Shown here: in pieces, positions 42,295 to 50,128 of the stretch
Numbering within the stretch: position 1 is the first letter of the stretch
Layout: each line of letters begins with the position of its first letter
NCBI GenBank assembly: GCA_022448925.1
Contig: JAKVCP010000016.1
Coordinates: forward strand, 1-50,128
Reading direction: 5' to 3'
Source: Paracoccaceae bacterium
GTDB taxonomy: Bacteria > Pseudomonadota > Alphaproteobacteria > Rhodobacterales > Rhodobacteraceae
DNA: 50,128 bases
Notes under the pieces: model-generated
The model's database searches: none
The model's input: only the letters and a program-made list of their open reading frames with translations
Told to the model about the DNA's origin: nothing
Program-made: the position numbers and the translations under genes

Positions 42295-43941
42295 TCAGTT
42301 TCGACCGCTGAGCAGCAACACCAAGGTTCGCTGCCCGATATATCCTGTTGGATCAATCTTGACCGCGCGCTGGTACTGCCGGATGGCGCGGCGCGTCTTC
42401 TCATCAAACACCCCGTCGACATTGCCCGGTTGGTAGCCCAGTTGCGCAAGACGTGTTTCCACGATCAGCGCCATGGCCCCGCCACTGATGATGGACTTCT
42501 CGGCGGCTGCCGCCGCTCGGAACCGCTCACGCTGGGCGATTTCATCCTTCAAAGCCTTGATGCGTTGGCGGGCGGTCTCGGCAAAATTTCCACGCGGATA
42601 GCGCGACAGATATCGCTCATAGCCAGCAATGGAGTTGGCGGTCCTTGCCCGGTCCCAGGCCTCTCGTTCGGCACGTTGAGCTTGCCCGCGCAACGCGTTT
42701 TCAATGGCGTCCAGCCGCCCACGCGCCTTGTCAGCGAACAATCCATCCGGATACCTTTGCAAATACTGACGATAACCAGCCGCGTCCTGACTTGCCGAAA
42801 CCCTGAGCCAATAGTCACGATCCGCAGCCTCGGCCTGTCTTCTGCGGTCTTCTGCTTCTTTCTGGAGTTCAAACGCGCGGGCTTTGGCCGCCTGACGCAG
42901 GACCGCTCTTTGGGCCCGGTCCAGATATCCGGTCACAATGAAATTGTTGGCTTCTTGCCATTTTCGCAGAGCCGCCCGGGTGCTGGGACCAAAAATGCCG
43001 TCGATACCACGGGGGTTGAAGCCCAGAATATCAAGATCGCGTTGCACTAGGCGGCGGGCATCGCGATCCAGGCCCAACGCAGCCTCGACCGCTTGGGCGT
43101 CCTTGATGGGATCTGCCGGCTGCAACGCACCCAGCCGCTGACGCGCCTGCCCTGCCCTTGCACCGTCTGGATACCGATCAAGGTAGGCTTCATAAGCCTT
43201 GCGCGTGCCAATTTCTTCGACTGCCTGCCAGTATCCGCTTTCGATCAATCCTGCACGGTTCAGATCTGGCGATTGAGACCGCTCTGCCGGAAACAGAGGA
43301 CGGTTTGAGACATAGCCATGCACCTTCAAATTCCCGTTCGAGGCAGCAAGCAGCGACGCCATGGATTGGTCCGGTTCCAAAAGCCCTTTGCGCACAAGTG
43401 TTTTCAGCGTTGCAAAGTCTCCGTTGACCAAGGTCACCCCCTGAGGCAAATGCAGGCCCCCTAACCCGTCCCGCATGCCATAGCCCAGTTCAGGTGTCTG
43501 ATCATTGTCCGCAACCAAAAGGATTGCACGCCCGGGAAGGCGCGCGCCAATCGCCGCAAGAGCAGTCAAAGACAGCCCGCTTTGGCCTGCAGACACCGCA
43601 TTCACACCCTTGGCGTCACGGCCCAAAAGCCAGGCATCGGCAGGCCCCGACACAACATGTCCCATCACGAAGATCAGCAAGGTGTCCGCCTCGCGGGCAT
43701 CGCGCAGAATCGATGCGCCGAGGACCGACAGTCGGTCGGCGGTCATATCCTCGGCCCGCGTCACGTCAAAGCCGACAGCATCAAGGACGCGCGTTATGTC
43801 GTTGCCACGGCCTTTTGCAGGCACGTTTTCATAGGTGTCGTAGGCACTGTTGCTAATCAGATAGGCAATATCCTTGGCCTGAGCTTTGGTGACCACCAAA
43901 GCTGCGAGAAAGGCGGCAGCCCACACTATGGATCTGAGCAT
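42295..43941 (-). CDS. Secreted pseudo-caspase with YPxG repeats and two PG-binding domains
   Basis: 548 residues. Signal peptide (MLRSIVWAAAFLAALVVTKA, cut near AQA). A caspase-like (C14) domain spans about 24-215, with the His of GHVVSG (His95). At the position of the catalytic Cys (usually DAC) the protein has DND (145-147), so protease activity is unlikely. Three copies of a YxxYLxxYPxGxxAxxARxRL unit follow (about 250-270, 390-410, 441-461). Two peptidoglycan-binding type 1 domains lie at about 296-350 and 490-545. It starts 18 bp behind the CoA-ligase gene with GGAGG upstream. Confidence 0.87.
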   Translation of the reverse strand: MLRSIVWAAAFLAALVVTKAQAKDIAYLISNSAYDTYENVPAKGRGNDITRVLDAVGFDVTRAEDMTADRLSVLGASILRDAREADTLLIFVMGHVVSGPADAWLLGRDAKGVNAVSAGQSGLSLTALAAIGARLPGRAILLVADNDQTPELGYGMRDGLGGLHLPQGVTLVNGDFATLKTLVRKGLLEPDQSMASLLAASNGNLKVHGYVSNRPLFPAERSQSPDLNRAGLIESGYWQAVEEIGTRKAYEAYLDRYPDGARAGQARQRLGALQPADPIKDAQAVEAALGLDRDARRLVQRDLDILGFNPRGIDGIFGPSTRAALRKWQEANNFIVTGYLDRAQRAVLRQAAKARAFELQKEAEDRRRQAEAADRDYWLRVSASQDAAGYRQYLQRYPDGLFADKARGRLDAIENALRGQAQRAEREAWDRARTANSIAGYERYLSRYPRGNFAETARQRIKALKDEIAQRERFRAAAAAEKSIISGGAMALIVETRLAQLGYQPGNVDGVFDEKTRRAIRQYQRAVKIDPTGYIGQRTLVLLLSGRN

Positions 43942-43959
43942 GTCATCCTCCGGGTTGGA

Positions 43960-45180
43960 TCACTCATAGACCCTTTGATCATCAATCACTTTGCCATCGT
44001 TGGGAAGCGACCCTTTTGCAACAATCTCGATGCGCCCCTTAAGTTTCAGCAAATCTGCCACCGTGCCCGCGTAAAGCGCGGCGTCCTGGGCCTCGGTTTC
44101 GATCTGTACGGTCATCACGTCCATTTCCCCCTCACGACTGGCGATGACCCTTGCCCGGCTGACCTCTGCATGGCGGGCGACCACTTCGGCCACTTGCTCA
44201 GGGCGGACAAACATGCCCTTGATCTTGGTCGTTTGGTCCGCTCGGCCCATCCAGCCCTTGATGCGCATATTCGTTCTGCCACATGGACTTTCGCCCGGCA
44301 TGACGGCGCTTAGATCCCCGGTTGCAAAACGGATCAGAGGATAATCCGGGTTCAGAGACGTCACGACGACCTCTCCTACACGTCCCGGAGAAACAGGTAG
44401 TCCGGTTCCCGGTGTCACGATCTCAACGATGACATGTTCATCTACGATCATGCCTTCCATTGCGCTGGACTCATAGGCTATGTTGCCAAGATCCGCTGTG
44501 GCGTAGCACTGCAGGCAGGCAATCCCCCGATCGGCATATTCCTGCCTGAGCGACGGGAACAGCGCGCCCCCTCCCACCGCCGCCTTTGTAATCGCAAGGT
44601 GCACACCCAGTTCGTCAGCGCGATCCAGAATCACTTTCAAATAGTCCGGCGTGCCGGCATAGGCCGTGATCCCGACGTCCTTTGCAGCGCGCACCTGCAA
44701 GTCGGTTTGCCCAGTCCCCGCCGGAAGCACCGCCGCGCCAACGGCCCGCGCACCATTTTCAAAAATCATCCCCGCCGGGGTCAAATGATAGCCAAAGCAG
44801 TTCTGCACAATGTCACCAGGCCCAATGCCGCAAGCGTTCAGAAAACGCCCCATGCGCCACCAGTCATGATCCGTTCCTCCCGGTTCATAAATCGGGCCAG
44901 GTGACTGAAACACATGTGCGAAGCCAGTGGCCGGATGCCGGGTGAAACCTCCGAATGGACTGCTATGCGATTGCGCCGCCCCCAAGTCGGATTTTCGCAA
45001 TACCGGCAATAGCGCCAACGAAGACACAGTGTCGATGCCAGATGCGTCGACACCCAAGAGCGTCTCAGCATAGCCTTTCAGGCCGGCAGCCCGCGCAATC
45101 TGTTCCGGCAACGCCTTTGCGAGCCACGCAGCCCGTTCATCCCCGCTGCGGGTTTCAAGGGCATCAAAATAACTGGTCAT
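43960..45180 (-). CDS. PaaK-like acyl/aryl-CoA ligase
   Basis: AMP-forming CoA ligase of the phenylacetate-CoA ligase family, 406 residues, expected to activate a carboxylic acid brought in by the neighbouring importer. YATADLGNIAYE, RFATGDLSAV and the C-terminal hinge region GRADQTTKIKGMFVRPEQV fit PaaK. The usual Ser/Thr/Gly phosphate loop is replaced by FQSPGPIYEPGG (91-102), which is atypical. The start at 45180 is chosen for GGAGAG at good distance; an ATG four codons upstream overlaps that site. Substrate unknown. Confidence 0.87.
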   Translation of the reverse strand: MTSYFDALETRSGDERAAWLAKALPEQIARAAGLKGYAETLLGVDASGIDTVSSLALLPVLRKSDLGAAQSHSSPFGGFTRHPATGFAHVFQSPGPIYEPGGTDHDWWRMGRFLNACGIGPGDIVQNCFGYHLTPAGMIFENGARAVGAAVLPAGTGQTDLQVRAAKDVGITAYAGTPDYLKVILDRADELGVHLAITKAAVGGGALFPSLRQEYADRGIACLQCYATADLGNIAYESSAMEGMIVDEHVIVEIVTPGTGLPVSPGRVGEVVVTSLNPDYPLIRFATGDLSAVMPGESPCGRTNMRIKGWMGRADQTTKIKGMFVRPEQVAEVVARHAEVSRARVIASREGEMDVMTVQIETEAQDAALYAGTVADLLKLKGRIEIVAKGSLPNDGKVIDDQRVYE

Positions 45181-45195
45181 GCCGCTCTCCATTTT

Positions 45196-45558
45196 CTAAT
45201 TCAAACGCGACCCGGCGCGAATTGATACAATCTGCAATCCCGAAAAAGGACGCCGCGCATGCAAAGGATCGCGCCGATCCGCGAACCACAGCGATTCCTT
45301 CGAAAGCCCGTTTGGAAAATTGACCGTCAACCAAGCCCTCGCATCATCAACGGTTTCGGACGGCGTCAGCCTCATCTTGTAACCTGCAACACGCTCTTGG
45401 CCGAAGCGTGGTATGGCAATCGCCAGCTCGGCGTTTCCACCGCACGCACGCGCGTTTGCGGCCGATAGGAACGTCGACGCGGACAAAAACATGCCGACAT
45501 CCTTGTCGTGGCCCCGGCACGGAATGTCCGCACAGCAAATGTCCGGCTCTACCTGCAT
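45196..45558 (-). CDS. Hypothetical 120-residue protein coupled to livF
   Basis: Not recognised. The ATG at 45558 overlaps the livF TGA as ATGA, and the stop lies 15 bp ahead of the CoA-ligase start, so this frame fills the gap between two real genes exactly. Residues 55-120 look protein-like (AIAIPRFGQERVAGYKMRL, WLTVNFPNGLSKESLWFADRR). Cysteines sit at 8, 9, 14 and 39. No membrane segment or motif is evident. Placement supports a real gene; function is unknown. Confidence 0.6.
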   Translation of the reverse strand: MQVEPDICCADIPCRGHDKDVGMFLSASTFLSAANARACGGNAELAIAIPRFGQERVAGYKMRLTPSETVDDARAWLTVNFPNGLSKESLWFADRRDPLHARRPFSGLQIVSIRAGSRLN

Positions 45559-46382
45559 CAGCTCAGCCAGCGCTTGCGTCGGCGGTACGAGCGAACATCA
45601 CGAAATGACTTGCGGCCCTCTTCAGACATGCCAAGGTAAAACTCCTTGACGTCCGGGTTCTCGCGCAGCTCATCTGCAGGGCCATCCATGACAACGCGTC
45701 CGGATTCAAGAATATACCCATAATGGGCAAACCGTAGCGCCACATTTGTGTTCTGCTCCGCCAGCAGAAATGAAACGCCCTCATTTTCGTTGACCGACTT
45801 CACGATCTCGAAAATCTGCTCTACCAGCTGTGGCGCCAACCCCATAGAGGGCTCATCCAGCAAGATTGTCTCGGGCCGGCTCATCAAGGCGCGGCCGATC
45901 GCTGTCATCTGCTGCTCACCACCCGAGGTATAGCCCGCCTGCGAACTTCGCCGCTCTTTGAGCCTTGGGAAATAGCTGTAAACCATGTCAAGGTCCGCCG
46001 CGATCGCGCCCCGCCCGTCCTTGCGGGTGTAGGCACCGGTCAGCAGATTTTCTTCGACTGTCAGATGTTCAAAACAGTGGCGCCCCTCCATCACCTGGAT
46101 GACGCCCTTTTTCACCAGGTCTGCGGGATCCCGATCCTGCACCGCCTCGCCACGATAGGTGATCGTGCCTTTGGTCACTTCACCCCGCTCTGAATGCAGC
46201 AGGTTCGAAATGGCTTTCAGCGTCGTTGTCTTGCCGGCACCGTTCCCTCCAAGCAGCGCCGTTATGCCGCCTTTGGGTACACTCAACGAAACACCCTTCA
46301 AAACAAGGATCACATGGTTGTAGATCACCTCGATGTTGTTGACCTCCAACAAGGTCTCGTCGGTTTGTCCAGCGTCCAGCAT
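45558..46382 (-). CDS. Branched-chain-type ABC importer ATPase (LivF-like)
   Basis: One of two ATPases of the LIV/HAAT-type importer. 274 residues: Walker A GGNGAGKTT (45-53), signature TSGGEQQ (152-158), Walker B ILLDEPSMGLAP (173-184). It is about 35 residues longer than a typical LivF because of N- and C-terminal extensions, the last ending in a basic RRRKR stretch. The partner LivG and, by analogy with related clusters, another CoA ligase probably lie beyond the right edge. The substrate is likely a carboxylate, not an amino acid, given the adjacent CoA ligase; this is inference. Confidence 0.9.
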   Translation of the reverse strand: MLDAGQTDETLLEVNNIEVIYNHVILVLKGVSLSVPKGGITALLGGNGAGKTTTLKAISNLLHSERGEVTKGTITYRGEAVQDRDPADLVKKGVIQVMEGRHCFEHLTVEENLLTGAYTRKDGRGAIAADLDMVYSYFPRLKERRSSQAGYTSGGEQQMTAIGRALMSRPETILLDEPSMGLAPQLVEQIFEIVKSVNENEGVSFLLAEQNTNVALRFAHYGYILESGRVVMDGPADELRENPDVKEFYLGMSEEGRKSFRDVRSYRRRKRWLS

Positions 46383-46387
46383 CGCTT

Positions 46388-46408
46388 TTCATCTTTCCGA
46401 AAATACTC
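46388..46408 (+). repeat. Dispersed 21-bp intergenic repeat, copy 3
   Basis: TTCATCTTTCC, GAA, AATACTC on the plus strand, same orientation as copies 1 and 4. It ends five bases before the livF start codon, so on the livF mRNA it forms the immediate leader and its GGAAAGATGAA side supplies the purine-rich ribosome site. Confidence 0.7.
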
Positions 46409-46418
46409 AAGACATTCC

Positions 46419-46439
46419 CGGCGGCCCCAAGGACCGCCG
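46419..46439. terminator. Stem-loop after the LIV-type binding-protein gene
   Basis: CGGCGG/CCGCCG plus three inner pairs (one G-U) give a 9-bp stem with a 3-base loop, 19 bp after the binding-protein stop. Probably protects or partly terminates the message so that binding protein exceeds the ATPase. Confidence 0.6.
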
Positions 46440-46457
46440 AAAATCAATTCAAGGGCT

Positions 46458-47747
46458 TTAGCCTTCGCAACCCTCATTCATCGGCCATGGCGCGTTGGCA
46501 GACGCGTATTCAGCAGCCTTTTCAGACGCCAAAGCCGCGTAGGACGCCACATCCGCCTCAAGGTGATCGCTCACCTTCACGAATTTCGCGCCATCCCACT
46601 CAAGCATCCAGCCACCTGAATGACCGGTGTGGTTCGAACACGACGTCGAGAACGGCAACATCATCCCGGTCAGCCCCAGTTCATCAATGCGCTCAGCCGT
46701 AAAGTTGAGGTTCTCAAGACCCCAGCGCAGCTGCTCAGCACTGATGTCGCCGGCGCCGTATTCGGCCTGCGCGACGCGGATGCCTTCTGCAAGAATCGCC
46801 GAGATGATGACACCACGACCATAAAAGACGCCCTGCATTTCGGTCTCGTTCGACTTTGTCTTGCCCGCGTCAACAATATGCTTCCTGATGTCGGCCATAA
46901 CCGGCGCCTCCGCGTTGGGGAAAGACCAGCTGATCGACTTGTAGCCCTTGCCCTTCTCGCCGACGATCGCAAGATCTGCGTCATGGCCAGACCACCAGAC
47001 ACCGATGAAGTTCTCCATCGGGTACTTGGTTTTCACGGCTTCCGTGATGGCACCAGCGTTCATCGCTCCCCAGCCCCACATCACAACATTGTCGGGGCGC
47101 TCACGGCGAATCTGAAGCCACTGCGCGGACTGATTCTGCATCTCCTTCAAACCGACTGGTATCGGCAGAAACTCAAAGCCTTTCTCAGCCGCCAACGCCT
47201 CGAAAATCGGCACCGGCTCTTTGCCATACGGGTGGTCAAGATGCAGAAAGGCAATCTTCTTCCCGTTCAGATCGCCCATACCTTCAAGGTACTGAACGAT
47301 CATGCTTGCCGCATCCCAGTACCCTGACGGAGCGTTGAACGCCCAGGAAAAGGTCTTGCCATCTGCCATGGGTGAGAACCCATAACCCGGCGCAAGGATT
47401 GGGATTTTGTCCACATTGGTCTTCGGCAACACCTGCAAGGTGATCCCCGTTGACCAAGGTTGCGTCACAACGGCCTTTCCTTTCGTCTTTTCATAGCACT
47501 CGACGCCCTTTTGGGTCGAATAGCCGGTCTCACACTCCGCAAAGTCGATTTTCATGCCGCCAATGCCGCCATCGCGCGCGTTCAGCATGTTGATGTAGTC
47601 AGCCTGACCGTTCATCAACGGAATGCCGGTCGCTGCAAAGGGACCGGTACGGTAGCTGAGGTTCGGGGTATAAATTCCCTCGGCCGCGACAGCCGTGCCG
47701 GCCAGAGCCATGGCCGCAGCGGCGGCCCAATTGGTCAAATGCTTCAT
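46458..47747 (-). CDS. LIV-type ABC importer solute-binding protein
   Basis: Periplasmic receptor (type I fold, peripla_BP_6). 429 residues with signal peptide MKHLTNWAAAAAMALAGTAV and a cut near AVAA-EGIY. The mature part has GIPLMNGQADYINMLNARDGGI and CETGYSTQKGVECYE, a Cys pair typical of the family branch found with CoA ligases. The start at 47747 has AGGGAGGA upstream; a 35-codon extension beyond it is not supported. Branched-chain amino acids are the textbook ligand, but a carboxylic or aromatic acid is more likely in this setting. Confidence 0.9.
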   Translation of the reverse strand: MKHLTNWAAAAAMALAGTAVAAEGIYTPNLSYRTGPFAATGIPLMNGQADYINMLNARDGGIGGMKIDFAECETGYSTQKGVECYEKTKGKAVVTQPWSTGITLQVLPKTNVDKIPILAPGYGFSPMADGKTFSWAFNAPSGYWDAASMIVQYLEGMGDLNGKKIAFLHLDHPYGKEPVPIFEALAAEKGFEFLPIPVGLKEMQNQSAQWLQIRRERPDNVVMWGWGAMNAGAITEAVKTKYPMENFIGVWWSGHDADLAIVGEKGKGYKSISWSFPNAEAPVMADIRKHIVDAGKTKSNETEMQGVFYGRGVIISAILAEGIRVAQAEYGAGDISAEQLRWGLENLNFTAERIDELGLTGMMLPFSTSCSNHTGHSGGWMLEWDGAKFVKVSDHLEADVASYAALASEKAAEYASANAPWPMNEGCEG

Positions 47748-47803
47748 GTCAGTCCTCCCTAGGATCTTGTTTGGTCGATACGGTTTCTTGCTTTTGGGCC
47801 CCC

Positions 47804-48880
47804 CTAATGCGGGAAAGGCCAGATGATGAGTTTTTCGCGGATCAAACGCCAAAGTGCGTTCAGCCCATGTGGTTCAATGATCAAAAAGAACACGATCAGC
47901 GATCCAACGATCATGATGTTCAAGTGCTCCACCATGGCCGAGCTCAACGGAATGCCCAAAGCCCCCGGCACGATGTTCAGCACCACAGGCAACCCCACAA
48001 TCAAGATGGCCCCAAGATAGTTCCCAAGGATCGATCCCAAACCGCCGATGATGGCGATGAACAACACTTGAAAACTCAACGGGATATCAAAAAGATTGGG
48101 TTCCGCCGCGCCGCGCCATTGAAACACGAAAAGTGCGCCCGCCACGCCAACAATATAGGAACTGATCGCAAAGGCCGTCAGCTTAGAGCGCATCAGGTTG
48201 ATCCCAATCAGTTCCGCAGCGATGTCCATATCGCGGGTGGCCTTCCATGTCCGACCCAGATTGCCCCGGGTCAAGTTGATGCACACCCATGTCAGCAGCG
48301 ATACGATGATCAGCACGACATAATACTGCGTCATTGACGTCGCGAGCGGACCGGACACATACAGCCCAAACACATCCAGGTTGGGCACCTGAATCGCACC
48401 CGACGCATTGTAATTGTACAACCAGGCCCACTTCTCGAAGAGCCAAACAAGAAAGAACTGAGCCGCCAACGTGGCAATCGCCAGGTAAAACCCCTTGATT
48501 CGCAGCGACGGAATGCCAAACGCAACGCCAATCCCAGCGCTGAAGAAGCCTGACAAGAGCACAGCCAGAATTGGGTTCATCCAAGGCATCAGGGTGACCA
48601 TCTTGTAACAGGCATAGGCCCCAACCCCCATGAAGGCTGCCGTGCCCAGGCTCAGCTGGCCCGCATATCCTGTCAGAATGTTCAAACCCATTGCCGCCAG
48701 CGAATAAATCAGGATCGGGATCAACAAGGTCTGGAAAGTGAATTCCGACGCCGTCAGTGGGAACACCACAAAGGCGCACAGAAGAATGACCCACAAAAGG
48801 ACAGCGTCCTGCCGGACAGGGAACAGCGCCTGATCAGCTTTGTAACTCGTCTTGAATTGGCCAACCGTGCGATACAGCAT
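47804..48880 (-). CDS. Branched-chain-type ABC importer permease (LivM-like)
   Basis: Membrane subunit of the LIV-type importer. 358 residues, about nine hydrophobic segments. The LivM core is clear: LNILTGYAGQLSLGTAAFMGVGA (in the first third), the EAA-like loop GRTWKATRDMDIAAELIGIN and a GGLGSILGNYLGA motif. GAGGAGA precedes the ATG. It is followed by the binding-protein gene after 56 bp and preceded by a 300-bp gap behind livH. Confidence 0.93.
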   Translation of the reverse strand: MLYRTVGQFKTSYKADQALFPVRQDAVLLWVILLCAFVVFPLTASEFTFQTLLIPILIYSLAAMGLNILTGYAGQLSLGTAAFMGVGAYACYKMVTLMPWMNPILAVLLSGFFSAGIGVAFGIPSLRIKGFYLAIATLAAQFFLVWLFEKWAWLYNYNASGAIQVPNLDVFGLYVSGPLATSMTQYYVVLIIVSLLTWVCINLTRGNLGRTWKATRDMDIAAELIGINLMRSKLTAFAISSYIVGVAGALFVFQWRGAAEPNLFDIPLSFQVLFIAIIGGLGSILGNYLGAILIVGLPVVLNIVPGALGIPLSSAMVEHLNIMIVGSLIVFFLIIEPHGLNALWRLIREKLIIWPFPH

Positions 48881-49180
48881 CAGGCTATCTCCTCTTTCGC
48901 CATGACCACGCTACCACGCCATATGGCACACCCGACTTCGTCGACAGGGCACACAAGCCCAAACCCACTCAGCATTCCCACTCCTCCTCCCGAAGCACCC
49001 CGGATCGAGCCTCTGAGCACTGTGTTCAGTCCGATCATGACCAGCCCCGCAAAACTATGAAAAGCCGGATACGAACACCGCTGAAATCCGAACTACGCTG
49101 TGTCATCTTGTCGGCCAGTCCTTCATCTTTCCCCAAATACTCCCGCCAGAGGCGTCCACGGCGCGCCGCAAAGCGCGCCC
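48881..49180. other. Gap between livH and livM
   Basis: 300 bp inside an otherwise compact operon. It contains repeat copy 4 (49122-49142) and the livM ribosome site. No gene or clear terminator was seen. Confidence 0.6.
49122..49142 (+). repeat. Dispersed 21-bp intergenic repeat, copy 4
   Basis: TTCATCTTTCC, CCA, AATACTC on the plus strand, 38 bp behind the livH stop codon. Same orientation as copies 1 and 3. Confidence 0.7.
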
Positions 49181-50128
49181 TCATACCCTTTCGATGATAC
49201 GTTCTCCAAACAGCCCTTGCGGTCGGAACAACAACACGATCAACGCCAGCACAAAAGCAAACCAGGTCTCTGTGTTGCCACCCAGCAAGGGCTGCCCCCA
49301 GTAGATCTCAAAGAGCTTCTCAAGCATGCCGATCATCAGCCCGCCGATGATCGCCCCTGCGATACTTTCCAGACCGCCCAGCATCAGGACCGGCAGCGCC
49401 TTGTAAGCGATCACTTCCAACGCAAAGCTCACCCCGGCCCGCGCGCCCCAGGCAATACCAGTGACCAGCGCGATGATGCCCGCAATGAACCAGACCAGCA
49501 CCCAGATCGTCTGCAGGCTGATCCCCACCGACAGCGCCGCCTGGTGATCATCCCCCAAAGCCCGAATGGCCCGTCCCATGCGTGTCCGGTTCAGGAACAC
49601 CAAAAGCCCGACCACCAGCATGGCCGCCACAGCCACCGCCGTGATGTCCTTCTGTTCCAGGATCAGCAGCCCGCCAAAGGGCTCCAGCAGATAGCTGTCG
49701 GTCGGAATGCCCAGCTCTTCAGTGATCATCACCTTGTTTTCACCGCCAAAGATGATCTCGCCAAAGCCGATCAGGAACAGCGTGATCCCGATGGTCGCCA
49801 TGAAGAGGATAATATCCGGCTGCCCCACCAAAGGCCGCAGCACCACCCTCTCAATCGCCACGGCCAACAGGAACATGACCCCCAGCGTCAGGATCACGCA
49901 GATCCAGGCGGGCACACCCATCGCGTATAGCCCCACCAGCGTCAGCGCCGCAAAAACCACCATGATGCCTTGGGCAAAGTTGAAAATCCGGCTCGACCGG
50001 AAGATCAGGACAAACCCCAAGGCAATCAGCGCATAAAGGATGCCCGAGACCAACCCCTCCCATAGTACCTGCAGAAGAAAATCCGGAGCCTGCCACATGT
50101 CCACGAAAGGAGTGATGAAGATGTCTTT
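49181..50128 (-). CDS. Branched-chain-type ABC importer permease (LivH-like), start at or beyond right edge
   Basis: First membrane subunit of the LIV-type importer, eight or so membrane helices. LivH landmarks: GLVSGILYALIALGFVLIF near the N-terminus, FNFAQGIMVVFAA, the EAA-like loop MGRAIRALGDDHQAALSVGI and PVLMLGGLESIAGAIIGG. A GTG at 50104 or ATG at 50098 could start it, but neither has a ribosome site, and the frame stays open and protein-like (KDIFITPFVDMW) to the edge, so the true start is probably just outside. At least 307 residues are in view, which is near full length. Confidence 0.9.
   Translation of the reverse strand, partial: KDIFITPFVDMWQAPDFLLQVLWEGLVSGILYALIALGFVLIFRSSRIFNFAQGIMVVFAALTLVGLYAMGVPAWICVILTLGVMFLLAVAIERVVLRPLVGQPDIILFMATIGITLFLIGFGEIIFGGENKVMITEELGIPTDSYLLEPFGGLLILEQKDITAVAVAAMLVVGLLVFLNRTRMGRAIRALGDDHQAALSVGISLQTIWVLVWFIAGIIALVTGIAWGARAGVSFALEVIAYKALPVLMLGGLESIAGAIIGGLMIGMLEKLFEIYWGQPLLGGNTETWFAFVLALIVLLFRPQGLFGERIIERV

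Overview
The window is bacterial, GC-rich chromosomal DNA with tightly packed, often overlapping (ATGA) genes. The gene set points to a marine Rhodobacteraceae/Roseobacter-type alphaproteobacterium: plant-type glutamate-cysteine ligase next to rsmE and ubiA, a YcgN cysteine-cluster protein next to ribF, a TIGR01459-type HAD hydrolase, a family II pyrophosphatase, many ABC importers, and a short intergenic repeat of the kind common in that family. This assignment is inferred from gene content; no rRNA or other taxonomic marker is present. I saw no tRNA, rRNA, CRISPR array, insertion sequence or prophage.

Layout. (1) 1-11573 is a galactoside catabolic locus. On the minus strand, reading away from about 9590, lie a sugar-binding protein, two permeases, a GH4 alpha-galactosidase, an SDR sugar dehydrogenase, DgoK, DgoA, an SMP-30 lactonase and a GH42 beta-galactosidase that runs off the left edge. 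Divergently transcribed are an IclR regulator and the importer's ATPase. Together they would import an alpha/beta-galactoside, hydrolyse it in the cytoplasm and oxidise galactose through galactonate to pyruvate and glyceraldehyde-3-phosphate (De Ley-Doudoroff route). Only galactonate dehydratase is not in view. (2) 11896-13568 is panB-panC. (3) 13734-23198 is a plus-strand catabolic cluster: a complete peptide/opine-type ABC importer with a fused double ATPase, then an aldehyde dehydrogenase, an SDR, a P1/DmpA-NylC-type amidohydrolase and an alpha/beta-hydrolase. Its substrate is unknown; this is the best candidate for an undescribed pathway. (4) 23195-26042 holds an SseB-like protein and a uracil-DNA glycosylase-family protein, then an ArsR repressor with an overlapping YraQ/ArsP-type permease. 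(5) 26500-33248 holds NhaA, a KpsT/KpsE capsule-export pair without KpsM, PpaC, a HAD hydrolase and a MaoC-type hydratase. (6) 33584-42202 is housekeeping: a small coiled-coil membrane protein, an OmpA/BON protein, UbiA, RsmE, a small membrane protein, GshA, a threonine aldolase, YcgN and RibF. (7) 42295-50128 is a minus-strand run: LivH (cut by the right edge), LivM, binding protein, LivF, a small coupled ORF, a PaaK-like acyl-CoA ligase and a secreted pseudo-caspase.

Regulatory structure that can be read directly includes overlapping divergent promoters plus an inverted repeat between the sugar-binding protein and IclR genes, twin 20-bp inverted repeats in front of arsR (which looks leaderless), a strong promoter before ppaC, a classical terminator after ppaC, stem-loops directly behind all three binding-protein genes, and an inverted-repeat-bracketed array of 16-bp repeats at 33320-33383. 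GH42 and LivH are truncated by the window edges, not by mutation.
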